From Chiridota heheva (taxonomy: Eukaryota > Echinodermata > Holothuroidea > Apodida > Chiridotidae): a stretch of DNA of 64,000 nucleotides. Numbering within the stretch: the stretch's first letter is position 1; the number at the start of each line of letters is the position of its first letter. The DNA is taken from the NCBI GenBank assembly GCA_020152595.1, contig JAIGNY010000703.1, positions 2,914,501 through 2,978,500 on the forward strand, written 5' to 3'. A program made the translations under genes and the position numbers. The notes beneath the pieces were generated by a model that made no database searches, was not told where the DNA came from, and saw nothing but the letters and a program-made list of their open reading frames with translations. Shown in pieces: positions 1 to 54,735 of the stretch.

Positions 1-922
1 GACTTGTAAAAAGTACACATGTAAAAAATGCCTGTTTTGCAGAACCATATGAGTCCATATGATGTATAGAAGTTCTCAGTTTTGCACCACGTCGGTGAAA
101 TACATAAAATCATGCATGACTAAGACTTAAGTCAGTTATTTTTTGCATGCTTAGCTTCTTAATGTCTATTGTTTGAGGAGACTAATATGTAGCCACACTT
201 TGCCTCATGGAAGATGTGACATTCTTCTCATGGGGTCAAGTGAAAATTGTCTCTTCCAACTAACAACCACCAAGATTATGCTTCACTAGACGATATTCTG
301 ATTTATGTAAAGTGAATTATGAAGATCTAATTTACTTAAATTTACTCTGCAGGTGCCCTGCACATATAATTCCAATGCACTTGTATTTAAAATAGTTTTG
401 AGAATACTTTTCTCATTGTACTGTATAAATCTGTACTTGACCTTCATTCATGTGTTGTTTATGTCCTTGAACATGGCATGACTCACTGCTTGTCTGATTT
501 AAAATGTCTGCAGATTTAATTTCGTCTTGCGGAATATGCAGTAGATATATAAGGTTTATAGATTGGGCATCATAGCTACAAGTAATCCTTTAGACAGAAA
601 AACCATATATGAATCCCAGATACTATATAATCCAGATATGTAATTTTTAGTAAGTCCAGATCTAGATTTGATATCAATCTGGTCAGGTAAAGAATTGGGG
701 ATATAACTTGATATGCATTTTTTTTGTATGTCAAATGACCGTTTAATCAAGTTTATATCTGGCTTAATCTGGTAAAAATAAACTTGAGCAACCAAGATGT
801 AGCCAGACATAAAACTGGTAAAATCCAGATCTGGAATTTTTGTAAGGGAAAATTCTGAGTTGCAGAGTGATCAATTATCATGAAACAAACTTTTTGGATA
901 TAATTTGAAATCATTGCAACAG
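1..922. other. AT-rich non-coding, nothing recognised
   Basis: No exon, RNA gene or repeat could be supported here. It is probably intron or upstream flank of the phosphatase gene whose visible exons begin at 10145. The short open frames have no recognisable domain. Confidence 0.5.
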
Positions 923-1003
923 ACCCTCCCTCTCTCCCTTCCCCTCACCCCTCCCCCACCTCCCCACCTCCCCCACCTCCCCCACCTCCCCCACCTCACC
1001 CCT
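923..1003. repeat. Pyrimidine tract with CCCACCTCC units
   Basis: A C/T-only stretch that becomes a short tandem repeat of CCCACCTCC-like units near 950-990. It is low-complexity; the histidine/proline/leucine-rich open frame across it is an artefact of the repeat. Confidence 0.8.
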
Positions 1004-1446
1004 CTAAAACATTCACACAATTGTTTCTTAAAAATTCCCTTTCAAAACCTCCTCCATCATTCACCATATTGGCTACAGCCAAACCATCTAACAGCTTACC
1101 CCAGGGGTCCCTTCATCTCTATATCGCTGGCCTCCACAAATCATTCTACTTTTCTTCGTCTCATCTTTTGTTCCTTTATTTTAATTTAACCTCTTGGGCA
1201 CAACATTAGCTTTACTGTTGACATGCCACAAACAAGGGTTGAAAATGTATTTGACTTTCTGGGACCATAGAAATTCTTGAAAGAAAAAACATTTCTGTGA
1301 GTATTCCGCAACAATAATAACAAAACTGATTGCTTCACAATTTGTTCTCCCCTTTGGACTCCATAATCTCTTTTCTTTTCCCTCTGGTCATTTCTGTTTT
1401 CTTTCCTTCCATTTTTCCTCCTGGAGACATGAAAAAGTTTGTGGGA

Positions 1447-2553
1447 GCATTGTTGCTGTGGTCTAGTAAATTTGTAGCATTGTTGCTGTGGTCCAGTACA
1501 TTTGTAGCATTGTTGCTGTGGTCCAGTATATTTGTAGCATTGTTGCTGTGGCCCAGTATATTTGTAGCATTGTTGCTGTGGTCCAGTATATTTGTAGCAT
1601 TGTTGCTGTGGTTCAGTATATTTGTAGCATTGTTGCTGTGGTCCAGTATATTTGTAGCATTGTTGCTGTGGTCCAGTATATTTGTAGCATTGTTGCTGTG
1701 GTCCAGTATATTTGTAGCATTGTTGCTGTGGTCCAGTATATTTGTAGCATTGTTGCTGTGGTCCAGTATATTTGTAGCATTGTTGCTGTGGTCCAGTATA
1801 TTTGTAGCATTGTTGCTGTGGTCCAGTATATTTGTAGCATTGTTGCTTCATGGTCCAGTATATTTGTAGCATTGTTGCTGTGGTCCAGTATATTTGTAGC
1901 ATTGTTGCTGTGGTCCAGTATATTTGTAGCATTGTTGCTGTGGTTTAGTATATTTGTAGCATTGTTGCTGTGGTCCAGTATATTTGTAGCATTGTTGCTG
2001 TGGTCCAGTATATTTGTAGCATTGTTGCTGTGGTCCAGTATATTTGTAGCATTGTTGCTTCATGGTCCAGTATATTTGTAGCATTGTTGCTGTGGTCCAG
2101 TATATTTGTAGCATTGTTGCTGTGGTCCAGTATATTTGTAGCATTGTTGCTGTGGTTTAGTATATTTGTAGCATTGTTGCTGTGGTCCAGTATATTTGTA
2201 GCATTGTTGCTGTGGTCCAGTATATTTGTAGCATTGTTGCTGTGGTCTAGTATATTTGTAGCATTGTTGCTGTGGTCCAGTATATTTGTAGCATTGTTGC
2301 TGTGGTCCAGTATATTTGTAGCATTGTTGCTTCATGGTCCAGTATATTTGTAGCATTGTTGCTGTGGTCCAGTATATTTGTAGCATTGTTGCTGTAGTCC
2401 AGTATATTTGTAGCATTGTTGCTGTGGTCCAGTATATTTGTAGCATTGTTGCTGTGGTCCAGTATATTTGTAGCATTGTTGCTGTGGTCCAGTATATTTG
2501 TAGCATTGTTGCTGTGGTCCAGTATATTTGTAGCATTGTTGCTGTGGTCAGGT
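1447..2553. repeat. 30-bp minisatellite, about 37 units, higher-order structure
   Basis: The unit contains CAGTATATTTGTAGCATTG followed by TTGCTGTGGTC and repeats nearly perfectly for about 1.1 kb. Because 30 is a multiple of 3, several frames stay open on both strands (for example 1186-1932 on the minus strand), so these are not genes. Rare variants mark a higher-order period: a 32-bp unit with GCTTCATGG occurs near 1846, 2058 and 2330, and TGGTTTAG occurs at about 1941 and 2153. Both variants recur 212 bp apart. Confidence 0.95.
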
Positions 2554-3699
2554 ATATTTTCCACAAATCTCATCAATCCAATCATTTTCTCCTGAAAAAA
2601 TCCACATTTGAATATTTGGAATAAACACACATTATGGTGCAAATGTATAGTTATTTTTCATTATATATTTTCTCATACTTTGTATCCATATGGTGCAATG
2701 TACTTTACAAATGGCCAATTATAAAAGCCTTCTGTTTGTGTATTAATTAAATCAACACATCTGGGATAGTCCCACAAGCTATAATTTTTGTTGTTGAATT
2801 ATGATTTTTAAATTCCGTATTAAGTGAAAATGCAACTTCGTCGTTCACTGATTTTTCAAGTTTCATTTGAACGATACCCTATGATGCAAACATTATAAGC
2901 AGGAAGGAAGCATTAAAGTGATAATTTTATAATGAACTCATAATATCTGATTTTATACACTTTGTTATATACATACTTTGGACATTGTTATTTGTACTCA
3001 TTTGTTAATATAGTTAGAAAGTGTAAGTTGAGTACAGTATAGTAAGTAACTTCAAGTGTAATTCCCAATCTGCAATCCATAATATCATGGCAATACACTC
3101 CTGATTTTGTCATGACTATCGATTTCCTCATTATTTTTGATCATCTTGGATATAAATTTTTGTTAGACAATTTTAGCAAGTTGACGAAAAATGGTAATGG
3201 GTAAAAAAAGTATGTGTCAGTAAAGTTCATTTTAATCATGAATGCATATTCACAGTGACGTGGCGTAAAAAAAATATAACACTATGTGCCCCCTCGTTAA
3301 GTGCTTGTTCACTTTCAAAAATTCTTGACTACAAGCCTGTTCCTGGTCTTATCCCCTCCAACCTTGGTAGGCCTAAGATTAGTGGCATAGGTTACCAGTG
3401 GGTTAAGGGGGGCAATTGCTCCCCCCCAATAATTTTCATTAGTGTCGCTTGCCCCCTTATTCAACAAAAATCTAGTATTTTACCTCCCAATCATAAGAAC
3501 TATCACATTTTGACAAAAGATGTTGTAGCACTTTTTGGTAGAGAATGGATAAAGTTGTTAGGCAAAGTACGAACCTGGAAGTTCCCCCTCCCCTTTAAAT
3601 AAACAGCACACACTCCACCCCTGCATATATTCATGTTATACAGGGTGAAGGTCATTTAGTGTCAAAGATCTCATATGGTCTAGAATTCATGGTTCCTTT
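2554..3699. other. Non-coding, nothing recognised
   Basis: AT-rich sequence between two repeats. The open frame at 3255-3602 has no recognisable domain and lies in sequence with C and G runs of the kind seen in other dispersed repeats here. No exon is supported. Confidence 0.45.
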
Positions 3700-4110
3700 G
3701 CCTTAAAGTAATATTCCTTTTAATTTTCATTTCCATTTATATAGAGGATTAATGATTAAAGGAAAAATTGGTGAAAAAACATGTTGATATCTCATTCTGT
3801 TTAGCAGTTATTGCACTTCAAGATTTCACCAGTGTTTTGAAAATTGACCTTGTAGGGTAATGTGTGATGTCAAAATTGCAGATCCAAGATTATTCTTTAT
3901 GTATATTTCTTTAAAATGAACATTTGTGTGTCTTTTATTCAGAGTATAAGGAACATGTACAGATAGGTCAAACAAACAAAATGTTTCTAATCAGGAAAGG
4001 CAATTAATTATCAAAGAAATATATAAACTTGTCATGGATCAGCAATTATGACATCACTGCAACATTGGTGAAATCTTTGAAATGCAATTTTGTTGGTTGG
4101 ATATCCGGTA
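3700..4110. repeat. Probable family-B MITE fragment
   Basis: Starts with a TTAAAGTAATATTCCTTTTA-like end and contains stretches resembling the family-B element at 11667-12252 and the fragment near 51240-51340 (GGTGAAATcTTTGAAATGCAA at about 4068). The resemblance was read by eye and the limits are approximate. Confidence 0.4.
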
Positions 4111-4382
4111 CTTCATGACCAGAGGTCATCAGACCGCATAGTAAGCATGTGCATAGAGTGAAAACAAAGCGATCAGCTCTGTTTGTTTATATATGCTGTA
4201 TGACCCACAGACAGTAAACATATGGACTTGCATTCGTGGTAACGTGCAAAGTTGTTTTGCACTTCAGCAATGTGACGTCATCTCCCGGAAGTAAGAATAA
4301 CTCCCAAACAAAATAAGATATCAACATCCCAGGAGAAAATTCCAGTCTGGGAATTTTTCCAACCGGATTTTTAGAAAATCCC

Positions 4383-4550
4383 AACTTGGATGAACTGATC
4401 CCAGTTGGGACCAGTTCATCCCAGTTGGGACCAGTTCATCCCAGCTGGGAATATTCAATCCAAGTTGGGACCAGTCCATCCCAGTTGGTAATAATCAATT
4501 AAGTTGGGACCAGTTCATCCCAGTTGGGATCTCAACTGGTCTCAACTGAA
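4383..4550. repeat. CCAGTTGGGA tandem repeat
   Basis: About six imperfect copies of a roughly 22-bp unit built on GGGACCAGTTCATCCCAGTT, with one spacer variant containing AATATTCAATC. Each unit holds a partly self-complementary CCCA/TGGG core. Confidence 0.8.
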
Positions 4551-5049
4551 ATTTTCTTCTGGGATGGTTTTTCAACAGTTTGTTTAATAGTCTTCTATCA
4601 TATATATGAAAATGACCATTCATGGGAATGTTGACTCAAAATAGAGTCACTTTGTATGGAAAATGTATTTGAAGTTTTCAGTTTATTTTGTATTTTTGAA
4701 TCCCTGAATGGCAAAATTTGTATATCACTATGCTTGGTTTTATTCTCTCAAGTAAAAAAAGAAACTCTTAACAATGCGTATTTTTCATATTATTAAATTT
4801 TATGATTTCTTTTTACTAGGATTTGATTGCATATGAAGGACAATATGGTATTTGAGTGTCATTTACAATCACAATCACGGGGAAATTGTGGGGACTTCAT
4901 TTAAAGGAAGTCATGTTATTGGATATACTCCAATACCAAGCACATCACTTTGTGAATCAGAAACTTATTATGTTGTATTTAATGCGTGCAATGATTAATA
5001 AAAAGATATTTGTAAGGTCAAAGAAAATGAGTATGATATCTAAGTCAGT

Positions 5050-5232
5050 TCAACAAACTTTACTGTAAATGAACTTTATTCATGCCAATAGTGTGCTCCG
5101 ACATCTATGACATTGCTACTTGCAGCGCCCTCACTCAATATTTCTTTAAATAGCGTTTACGGTGTGCCACGCTTAAACCATTCCCAAAATAAACTCCATA
5201 TGTACGTAGGTACAGTGTATGTATAATCGCAC
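5050..5232. repeat. Fragment of family-C dispersed element
   Basis: Contains CCCTCACTCAATATTTC, then a TGCCACgCTTAAACcATTCCC segment and ATAATCGCACAC. The same segments in the same order occur at about 36110-36250 inside the larger family-C copy, so this is a diverged fragment of the same repeat. Confidence 0.7.
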
Positions 5233-5290
5233 ACTGTATGTATGTATGTATGTATGTATGTATGTATGTATGTATGTATGTATGTACGTA
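5233..5290. repeat. (ATGT)n microsatellite
   Basis: About 13 copies of the tetramer ATGT directly follow the family-C fragment. The 36.2 kb copy has TATGTATGTACAG near the same place, so the array probably grew from an internal motif of the element. Confidence 0.9.
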
Positions 5291-7173
5291 CGTTATGTAT
5301 ATATGTGTGGGTGTATAAAGGAGAGTTCTCTAGGTGTACCTCTTCTGAAATTACCCTCATACGTAAGATATCAAAAAATATCCCAAATTTGTTGTGTGCT
5401 AGTTCGAAAAGGCCCCCAAAGTGGACGCTTCTATTATATATATTAATGAGGGTACATAATTAGTTTTGTGCTACCTTGCATGTCTAATACGTAGATAAAA
5501 TTTCCCTACAGATAATTAGTAACCCTATAGATTGTGCCCAGATTATGACCCCATGACGGGATTAGGAGGGGTGATAGGGCTAGTCAGAGGGTTGCAAAGA
5601 TGACGAAAAGTGTGATGAAGATTACATACCTTCGATTAGATAGCTATGTCACCTGTTTGCGGCTTTCAAGTTGGTATTTCACTGAGTAGGCCTATCACGA
5701 TCTTCGGCCGTTGGGGCAGGTTTGTTTGTTTGTATATGACATATGTACACTACATGTTATAGCTGATTGTGCAAACATCAATGCACAGTGTGAAGAATTA
5801 GAAATAACAGTTCGTTTACGCCAGGCCAGTTAATTGCCTTTCGCTAGAGATAGGGGATTATGCGACAGAACCAGTTATAACTCTTCCTTTGGAGGGATGG
5901 GGGTGATATAATGAGATGAAGACCACGCCTGGCCGTGTGTAGCTTGATTTTAGGTGATAAGTGTGTTGGTGAGAGTTGTAGGAGAGGAAATTAGGGGGGA
6001 AAGAGGGTTGTGATCCTATGTTTTTTTCTAATGCTAGAGGGTGGGGCAGAAAATGTCAAGTATGGGCAGAAAGAGGTTTAAAAACTGTAGATATCGTGCC
6101 ATGTCCAGGAATCACAGGATGCGGGAATGGTTAGTTGAATTTTTTGTTGAAAAAATTTGCATGGGTTTAACGCATGAGAGACAATGACGAAATGTAGCCA
6201 CGCACTCCATTTGTATGAATTGGCCGGGGTGTGACATGTAAAGAAACATGTTGATCCCACAATATTCATAGGCCTATTTATCTCAAGGCATCAGGCACCT
6301 CAAATCAAATGCTGAATATATGAAGAAATAATAGATTGATTAATATTTTTGATCTTTTTTTGCGGGTCTTTATGTATTGCCGTTGTGCATCTTTAAATAT
6401 TTTTGAATTTGTAAATCATAAAAATAAGAAAACGTTTTCGGCAGGTCAACTGTGTCTTCACGTAAAAATTGGGCAACTTTTAAGGTTTTTGAAACATTTT
6501 TGATTATTTTAGCTAAGTGAAATTGCTAGAAACATTTTATCTCAGTTTTGAAAAGATATTTGGCCACAAATCAGTCTCAATAGATACCAGAAGAAATTTT
6601 TTGAAACAGTTTTGAAATTGGTTCTTCAAGACAGATTGTAATTTCTGCATATTTTTGAATTTTGGAAATCTTAAAGGCAAGATATCGTGTTCACATGGGC
6701 AGTAATAAGTCAGCGTTTCTGATTGGTCTTATACAACAACCAATCAATACCCGCCGCGGTAGTAACCATGCACACTGTACATTCACCCACCCACACTGGC
6801 ACGCACACACCCGCACACACAATGCTTACAGTACATACTTAATTAGAAAAGATCTACATCTGTATGTAATACAAAGGTATGAATATTAAATTTTACAAAT
6901 ATAACTGAAATGAGATTGTCTCTTTAAACTATAGAAAGCGTTTTTTTTTCAGCTGGTATTTATGTGTTGCCGTCACTTGACAATTGGGCATCTATCCATT
7001 TGTTACAATTTTTAACAATCTGAAGTAGAAAAAAACAATGATTTTTTGGGCCAAGTCTTTATGTCTTGCCATCGTCATGTGATATGCATCTTTTAAAAGA
7101 TTTCGCAAAATGCTTGCATATTTGGAATTTGTCGAAAAGGTTTGGCGCGATTCACAAGATTATGGCAAGAATT

Positions 7174-7177
<4 letters not shown>
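5291..7177. other. Non-coding, nothing recognised
   Basis: Mostly AT-rich with a short CA-rich stretch near 6785-6825. No exon of the phosphatase (for example its ERYWP or NANFI regions) was recognised on either strand. Confidence 0.4.
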
Positions 7178-7357
<180 letters not shown>

Positions 7358-7699
7358 TATAAAAATCGAAAAATGGCATCATATCATACTGTAAAAATTG
7401 TTGGAGGGAGATCAAATGCCTTTTCGTCCTTTTAGAAAATAATATTTCACTTGTTCCGTATCGCTTGTTCCGTACTTAGTACAGATCACGTGATATTTGC
7501 ACAATTTTTGAAAGATTCATGATTCATGTTATAAACATGAATATTTATGGATACAGCAGGTAAGGATAAACATAATATTTCTGGATACAGCAGGTTAGGG
7601 GCTAACACAGCATCACCCTCCATCTTTCTACACCACTCCCCCGCATTCTTTTTAAAAGTAAAATAATGTAAAAAACAATGTGACTTCTGGATCAAATGT

Positions 7700-8395
7700 G
7701 GCCCAAATTGTTAGGCTGAAGCTTGAATTTTTAAAGTCTAACGTGGATTTGCAAGCCTAACACTTGAATTTTCCAACCTTAACTCGCATTTTTAAGCCTA
7801 ACATTAATATTTTTAATACTAAACTAACGCAAATTTTGAAGACCTAGCCGTGAAACTTTTAACCCTAACACGGAATATTAAACCAAAAACTAACTTTTCA
7901 ACCCTAATGAAAAATTTTAAAGACATAATCGTGAAATTTCAAATCCTATCGTGCATTGTTAGGCCTAACACTGATTTCTTTTAACTCTTACGCAGATTTT
8001 TAAGACAAAACGGTGAAATTTCAAGCCCTATCGTGCATTTTTTAACCTAATACTGATTTCTTTTAACTCTTACGCAGATTTTTAAGACAAAAGAGTGAAA
8101 TTTCAAACCCAGACGTGCATTTTGAGGCCAAACACTGATTTTTTTTAATCTACTAACGCAAATTGTTAAGACTTTAAACCGTGAAATTTCAAACCCTAAT
8201 GTGCATTTTTCATGCATAACACTAATTTATTTTAACCCTTACGCAGATTTTTAAGACAAAACCGTGAAATTTCAAATCCTAACATGCATTTTTAAGCCAA
8301 ACACTTATTTCTTTTAACCCTGACGCAGATTTTTAAGACTTAAACTGTGAAATTTTCAAACCCTAACGCAGATTTTTAAGCCCAAATACTTGACA
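7700..8395. repeat. Degenerate tandem repeat, unit about 83 bp
   Basis: About eight diverged copies. Each contains a TTTTTAAGACaaAACCGTGAAATTTCA-like half (split here by variable bases), a CCCTAACGTGCATTTTTAAG half and a TTTTAACCCTTACGCAG segment. It is old and decayed. The CCCTAAC pieces are not telomeric arrays, because they are spaced by other unit sequence. Confidence 0.75.
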
Positions 8396-8454
8396 CGGAT
8401 TTGTAATCATAATAAAGATACGACATATTAAGTGAAATTCTTGTAAGCAAAGTA

Positions 8455-8610
8455 ATACATCTGTGTGTATGTATGGAGTGTGGGGACAGTAAAGCGTGAA
8501 TTTTCTGGTGGCCTTGAGATGTTCGATTTTCTAACATGTGGAAAATCCGAACATTGTTGATGTAAGGGCACGAATCTTTCATGTTCAACGTCAATGGGCA
8601 CACTTGAGCA
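8455..8610. repeat. Fragment of family-C dispersed element
   Basis: Contains GGTGGCCTTGAGATGTTCGA, then ACATGTGGAAAATC and CACGAATCTTTcATG, in the same order as at about 36280-36385 in the larger family-C copy. Confidence 0.7.
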
Positions 8611-8747
8611 TATATGATCCTATATAGTTCAATTGTGGCAATATCTGCTTAAAGCCATTACATTTTAAAATTATTTTCTGACTGAGCTTGAATAGTTCCT
8701 ATTATCATCATTTTTTGTGATAGCAGGTGCATAGCAGGATGAAGGGA

Positions 8748-8761
8748 GGGGGGGGGGGGGG
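8748..8761. repeat. Poly-G tract
   Basis: A run of G interrupted at most once, inside a G-rich stretch of about 35 bp. Similar runs occur at about 28361-28373, 50773-50787, 54919-54928, 55072-55088 and 55550-55571. These are simple repeats, and assembly length there is often unreliable. Confidence 0.85.
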
Positions 8762-9106
8762 AGGGGATGGGTGGTTAAAAATTATTTCGGATTGAATGTG
8801 TGTTTTCCTTTTTTCTCCTGATTTTCATCATCTTCAATATAATTTTACATTTTTACTTAGCTCATTAGGTGATTGAATAAAATATCATACTTTTTTCGGC
8901 CCCTCTAGTCCACCAAAACTAGAGGCTTCACCCCTGGACCCACTAGGGGCCCTTGGGTGGGCCCCTAGATTCCATGGCAAATGTGCAAAGCGTATACAGC
9001 TGGCAGATACCCCCTCCCCTCTCCCCAATAAAAAAAATGGCTATGCCAGTAATAGTAAAGCTTATACTTTTCCACTTTTCCAATAAGTTATAACTTATTG
9101 TATCCG

Positions 9107-9245
9107 TAAAGCGTTAGTTCCGTGGTCATACATGTTCATTTAATAAAAAGGGAACAAAATGATAAAGAAAGTGTTGCAATATTTTTCTGTTATAAAGAAG
9201 ATATTTTGTTCTGACTGATTTGTGTAAAACTGAAATCAAACTATA
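9107..9245. repeat. Diverged family-A MITE fragment (left half)
   Basis: Has a GCGTTAGTTCCGTGGTCAtaC end, then AACAAAATGaTaAAGAAAG and a CTGTTATAAAGAAGATAT block, matching in order the left part of the family-A copies at 13121 and 18771. The right inverted end is absent. Confidence 0.55.
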
Positions 9246-9451
9246 CTTGTGATAAACATAAAATGCCAAAAACATCATATTTCAGTCTTACAGGTTATGC
9301 AACTGAGTTGAAAGTTATTCCCTTCTGAAGCTATGAAGGCCCATTAGGCTGGAAAGTTTTCCTGTTTATCATGATGCAAGTACAGTAGAGATGAGATTCA
9401 ATGACTCTCCATGGACTTAGCTCATATATCAGGAGATTGAATACCTGTCTA

Positions 9452-9690
9452 CAGACCACGAGGCCCCGGGTTCAATCCTGGGGTGGGTAGACACGCCAGT
9501 GCACCACAACTGGTTATCAAAGGCCGTGGACATTGACTTGGTTGTCGATGTTATGTCTGTCTGTACGTCGTACCTGTGCTCTGTCTGGGTCGTATTAAGC
9601 GTTTCTTGATAGCATTTGTACTATCATAAAGCGAATACGCAGGCGACGACCCCGTCATTGTAATTGTGTGTTCAACTCTCTCTCTCTCTA
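9452..9690 (+). mobile_element. tRNA-derived SINE, family D, copy 1 (5'-truncated)
   Basis: Has the pol III B box GGTTCAATCC (9469-9478), a body almost identical to copy 2 at 63041-63308 (GGTGGGTAGACACGCCAGTG, then GGCGACGACCCCGTCATTG) and a CTCTCTCT tail. The tRNA-like A box present in copy 2 is missing. Flanks at 9415-9451 and 9691-9712 resemble the uninterrupted sequence at about 8853-8900, which looks like an empty-site paralogue. Confidence 0.85.
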
Positions 9691-10144
9691 CAATATTACA
9701 CTTTTTTTGGCCCCCTCTAAGATCACCTTTCCACTGCAGGTAGACTCAAAACAAGTAACACTGGTTCTCATTACAGCTGAGTGGATTCAAACAAGGCGGA
9801 ATAAATTTGTCTTTCTCAAAGACACAACACAGGAATATGTGTCTGACACTGTAATTAACCAATGAACCTTGATTGGACTTAATTTGTTAATATCTCACTA
9901 TAGCTTGAAACCAAGTATTATAGTTGAATCATCAACCAGGGTCATAATTCTCCAAAGCCTTCATGAAGCATATAATCCAGATGTACATTCTCTATCTAAG
10001 CATTTTGTTAACTGTGTATTTTATTTTCTAACTCCCATCTGAAAGTGGGGGAGTGGGAGGGGGGTTTACCCTGAATTATGATTCTGAAGAATTATGGCCA
10101 GATCATCACCAACCCAACATTTGCATTTCATTTCTCTTTTACAG

Positions 10145-53140
<42,996 letters not shown>

Positions 53141-54469
53141 ATTAAACATGCAGTGAAGATGATGCTGAATAAACTCTTAAAAGAAGATTGTCACCCAAGA
53201 GGACATTGAACAGAATCCCAAAACATTCCTGCATCGTGAAAAGGCGCATGTGGATTTGACTTAATATTTCTATCCAATCCAATTCTGGTATACATGTTTA
53301 ATGTACATTTAACTCTTTCAAAAAATATTACTCAGGTTACTGTCTTGTTATTTATAAATGGCAAATCATTTGTGATGTCACAAGTGTGTTAATCTTTATT
53401 TTGCATATTTTTGCTTATTATATACTTACTTATTCTGGGATCAGGGCCATAGGGGTGCATCTGAGAGGGGGACTGCACCCCTCTCTCAACGCCTGAGTGT
53501 CGCTCTGACAGTAACTTTCTAAGCCATATTAGACACGATTTTGGCAAGTAAGGGATTTGAAAAATGGTTTCACTGCATTGCTCATCTGGGAAAGTTAAAG
53601 TTCCTCCTTTTTAACTTGTGATTCCCTGACGAATTTTAACAAGACATCCCCAATGGCTGGGGGGGTCCTGTTCCCCCATTTTCCATATAAAAAAAAGATA
53701 CATGATTCTAAACTTGAGTAGAATTTATCTATTGATATTCAAAATAATATGTAGGCCTAACTCAAAAAATCTTTTGTTCATTTGTTTTTCTCAAAAACAT
53801 TTTTGTTCAATCACTTTTATTTCTTATTTTCCTTTTACTCTTTTTGTTTATTATTTTAATAGTTTGGTAATAATACTAACATTTTTTAATTGCATTTTTT
53901 ATTGTGCAATGATTATATATTCAAATACAACTTTCACTGTCAGTAATACTGAATAATCAAGAACATGAACTGAAAATATATTTTTCATTAAGGTCACATC
54001 GAGGAAAATTACATTCCAAAATTTTCTGTTAAGCCTAAATTTAATCAGTATAACAACTTGCAAAACAGGGGTGACATTTTTAGAGATTGATTGACAGATT
54101 TGGAGAATGTAGTATTGTAGTTTGGGCCCAACAAGTGCCATTTTAGAGCCATATTTTATGCAAGTTCTAATTAACTAAATGTAAACACTTAATTAGTAAT
54201 ATTAATGACAATTTGTGAATTGCAGCTGATTGAATATGCATTTGAACAGAAAACTATTTGTGTGACAGTGCAATTCTGTTTATGGACCAACATAACTTCC
54301 CACGCCCCTATCTATCTTATTAGATTGTGCAGATCAAGATTTATCATTGTCTTTGTGATACACCACTGCTTGTACTAAATATCATTTGACAAAGTTATCT
54401 GAAGTGAATATTGCATTAGAAATATTTGTTAAAATGGGGAGCTTATGGAGTTGTGAGTTTACAGGGTAC
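53141..54469. other. Presumed phosphatase 3' UTR and flank
   Basis: The start is probably 3' UTR; its end cannot be set from sequence. The rest is AT-rich with no gene signal. Confidence 0.45.
53168..53173 (+). terminator. Possible polyadenylation signal AATAAA
   Basis: The canonical hexamer lies 28 bp after the phosphatase stop codon. It would give a very short 3' UTR, so a later signal may be the one used. Confidence 0.35.
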
Positions 54470-54735
54470 TTAAGTGGTGAGCTTACCAATGTGAGCTTAA
54501 CCAATGTGAGCTTCAGTGGTGAGTTTAACCAATGTGAGCTTAAGTGGTGAGCTTGACCAATGTGAGCTTAAGTGGTGAGCTTAACCAATGTGAGCTTAAG
54601 TGGTGAGCTTAACCAATATGAGCTTAATCGATGTGAGCTTAAGTGGTGAGTTTAACCGATGTGAGCTTAACCAATGTGAGCTTAAGTGAGCTAAAGCGAT
54701 GTGAGCTTAAGTGGTGAGCTTAATCGATGTGAGTT
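54470..54735. repeat. GTGAGCTTAA repeat, unit about 28 bp with 14-bp substructure
   Basis: About 9-10 units of GTGAGCTTAACCAATGTGAG plus CTTAAGTG. Each unit is itself two diverged 14-bp halves. Variants CGATG and CAATG alternate. Confidence 0.9.

Noticed and set aside
1447..2553. CRISPR-like repeated structure
   Set aside because: Units are contiguous with no unique spacers, and the DNA is eukaryotic.
1186..2642. Long open frames on both strands (for example 248 codons on the minus strand)
   Set aside because: They lie in a 30-bp tandem repeat whose unit is a multiple of three; the peptides are pure repeats with no domain.
7700..8395. CCCTAAC motifs considered as interstitial telomere repeats
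   Set aside because: They are single motifs inside an 83-bp degenerate unit, not tandem hexamers or heptamers.
9469..9478. B-box sequences considered as functional tRNA genes (also at 20075, 51400 and 63090)
   Set aside because: No complete acceptor stem and cloverleaf could be drawn, and each is followed by a SINE-type or unrelated body rather than a tRNA 3' end.
9668..9865. Open frame with a CTGCAG acceptor-like start, considered as the exon before the WPD-loop exon
   Set aside because: Its residues do not fit the segment expected before YQYHY in this phosphatase family, no phase-0 donor is clear, and part lies in repeat flank.
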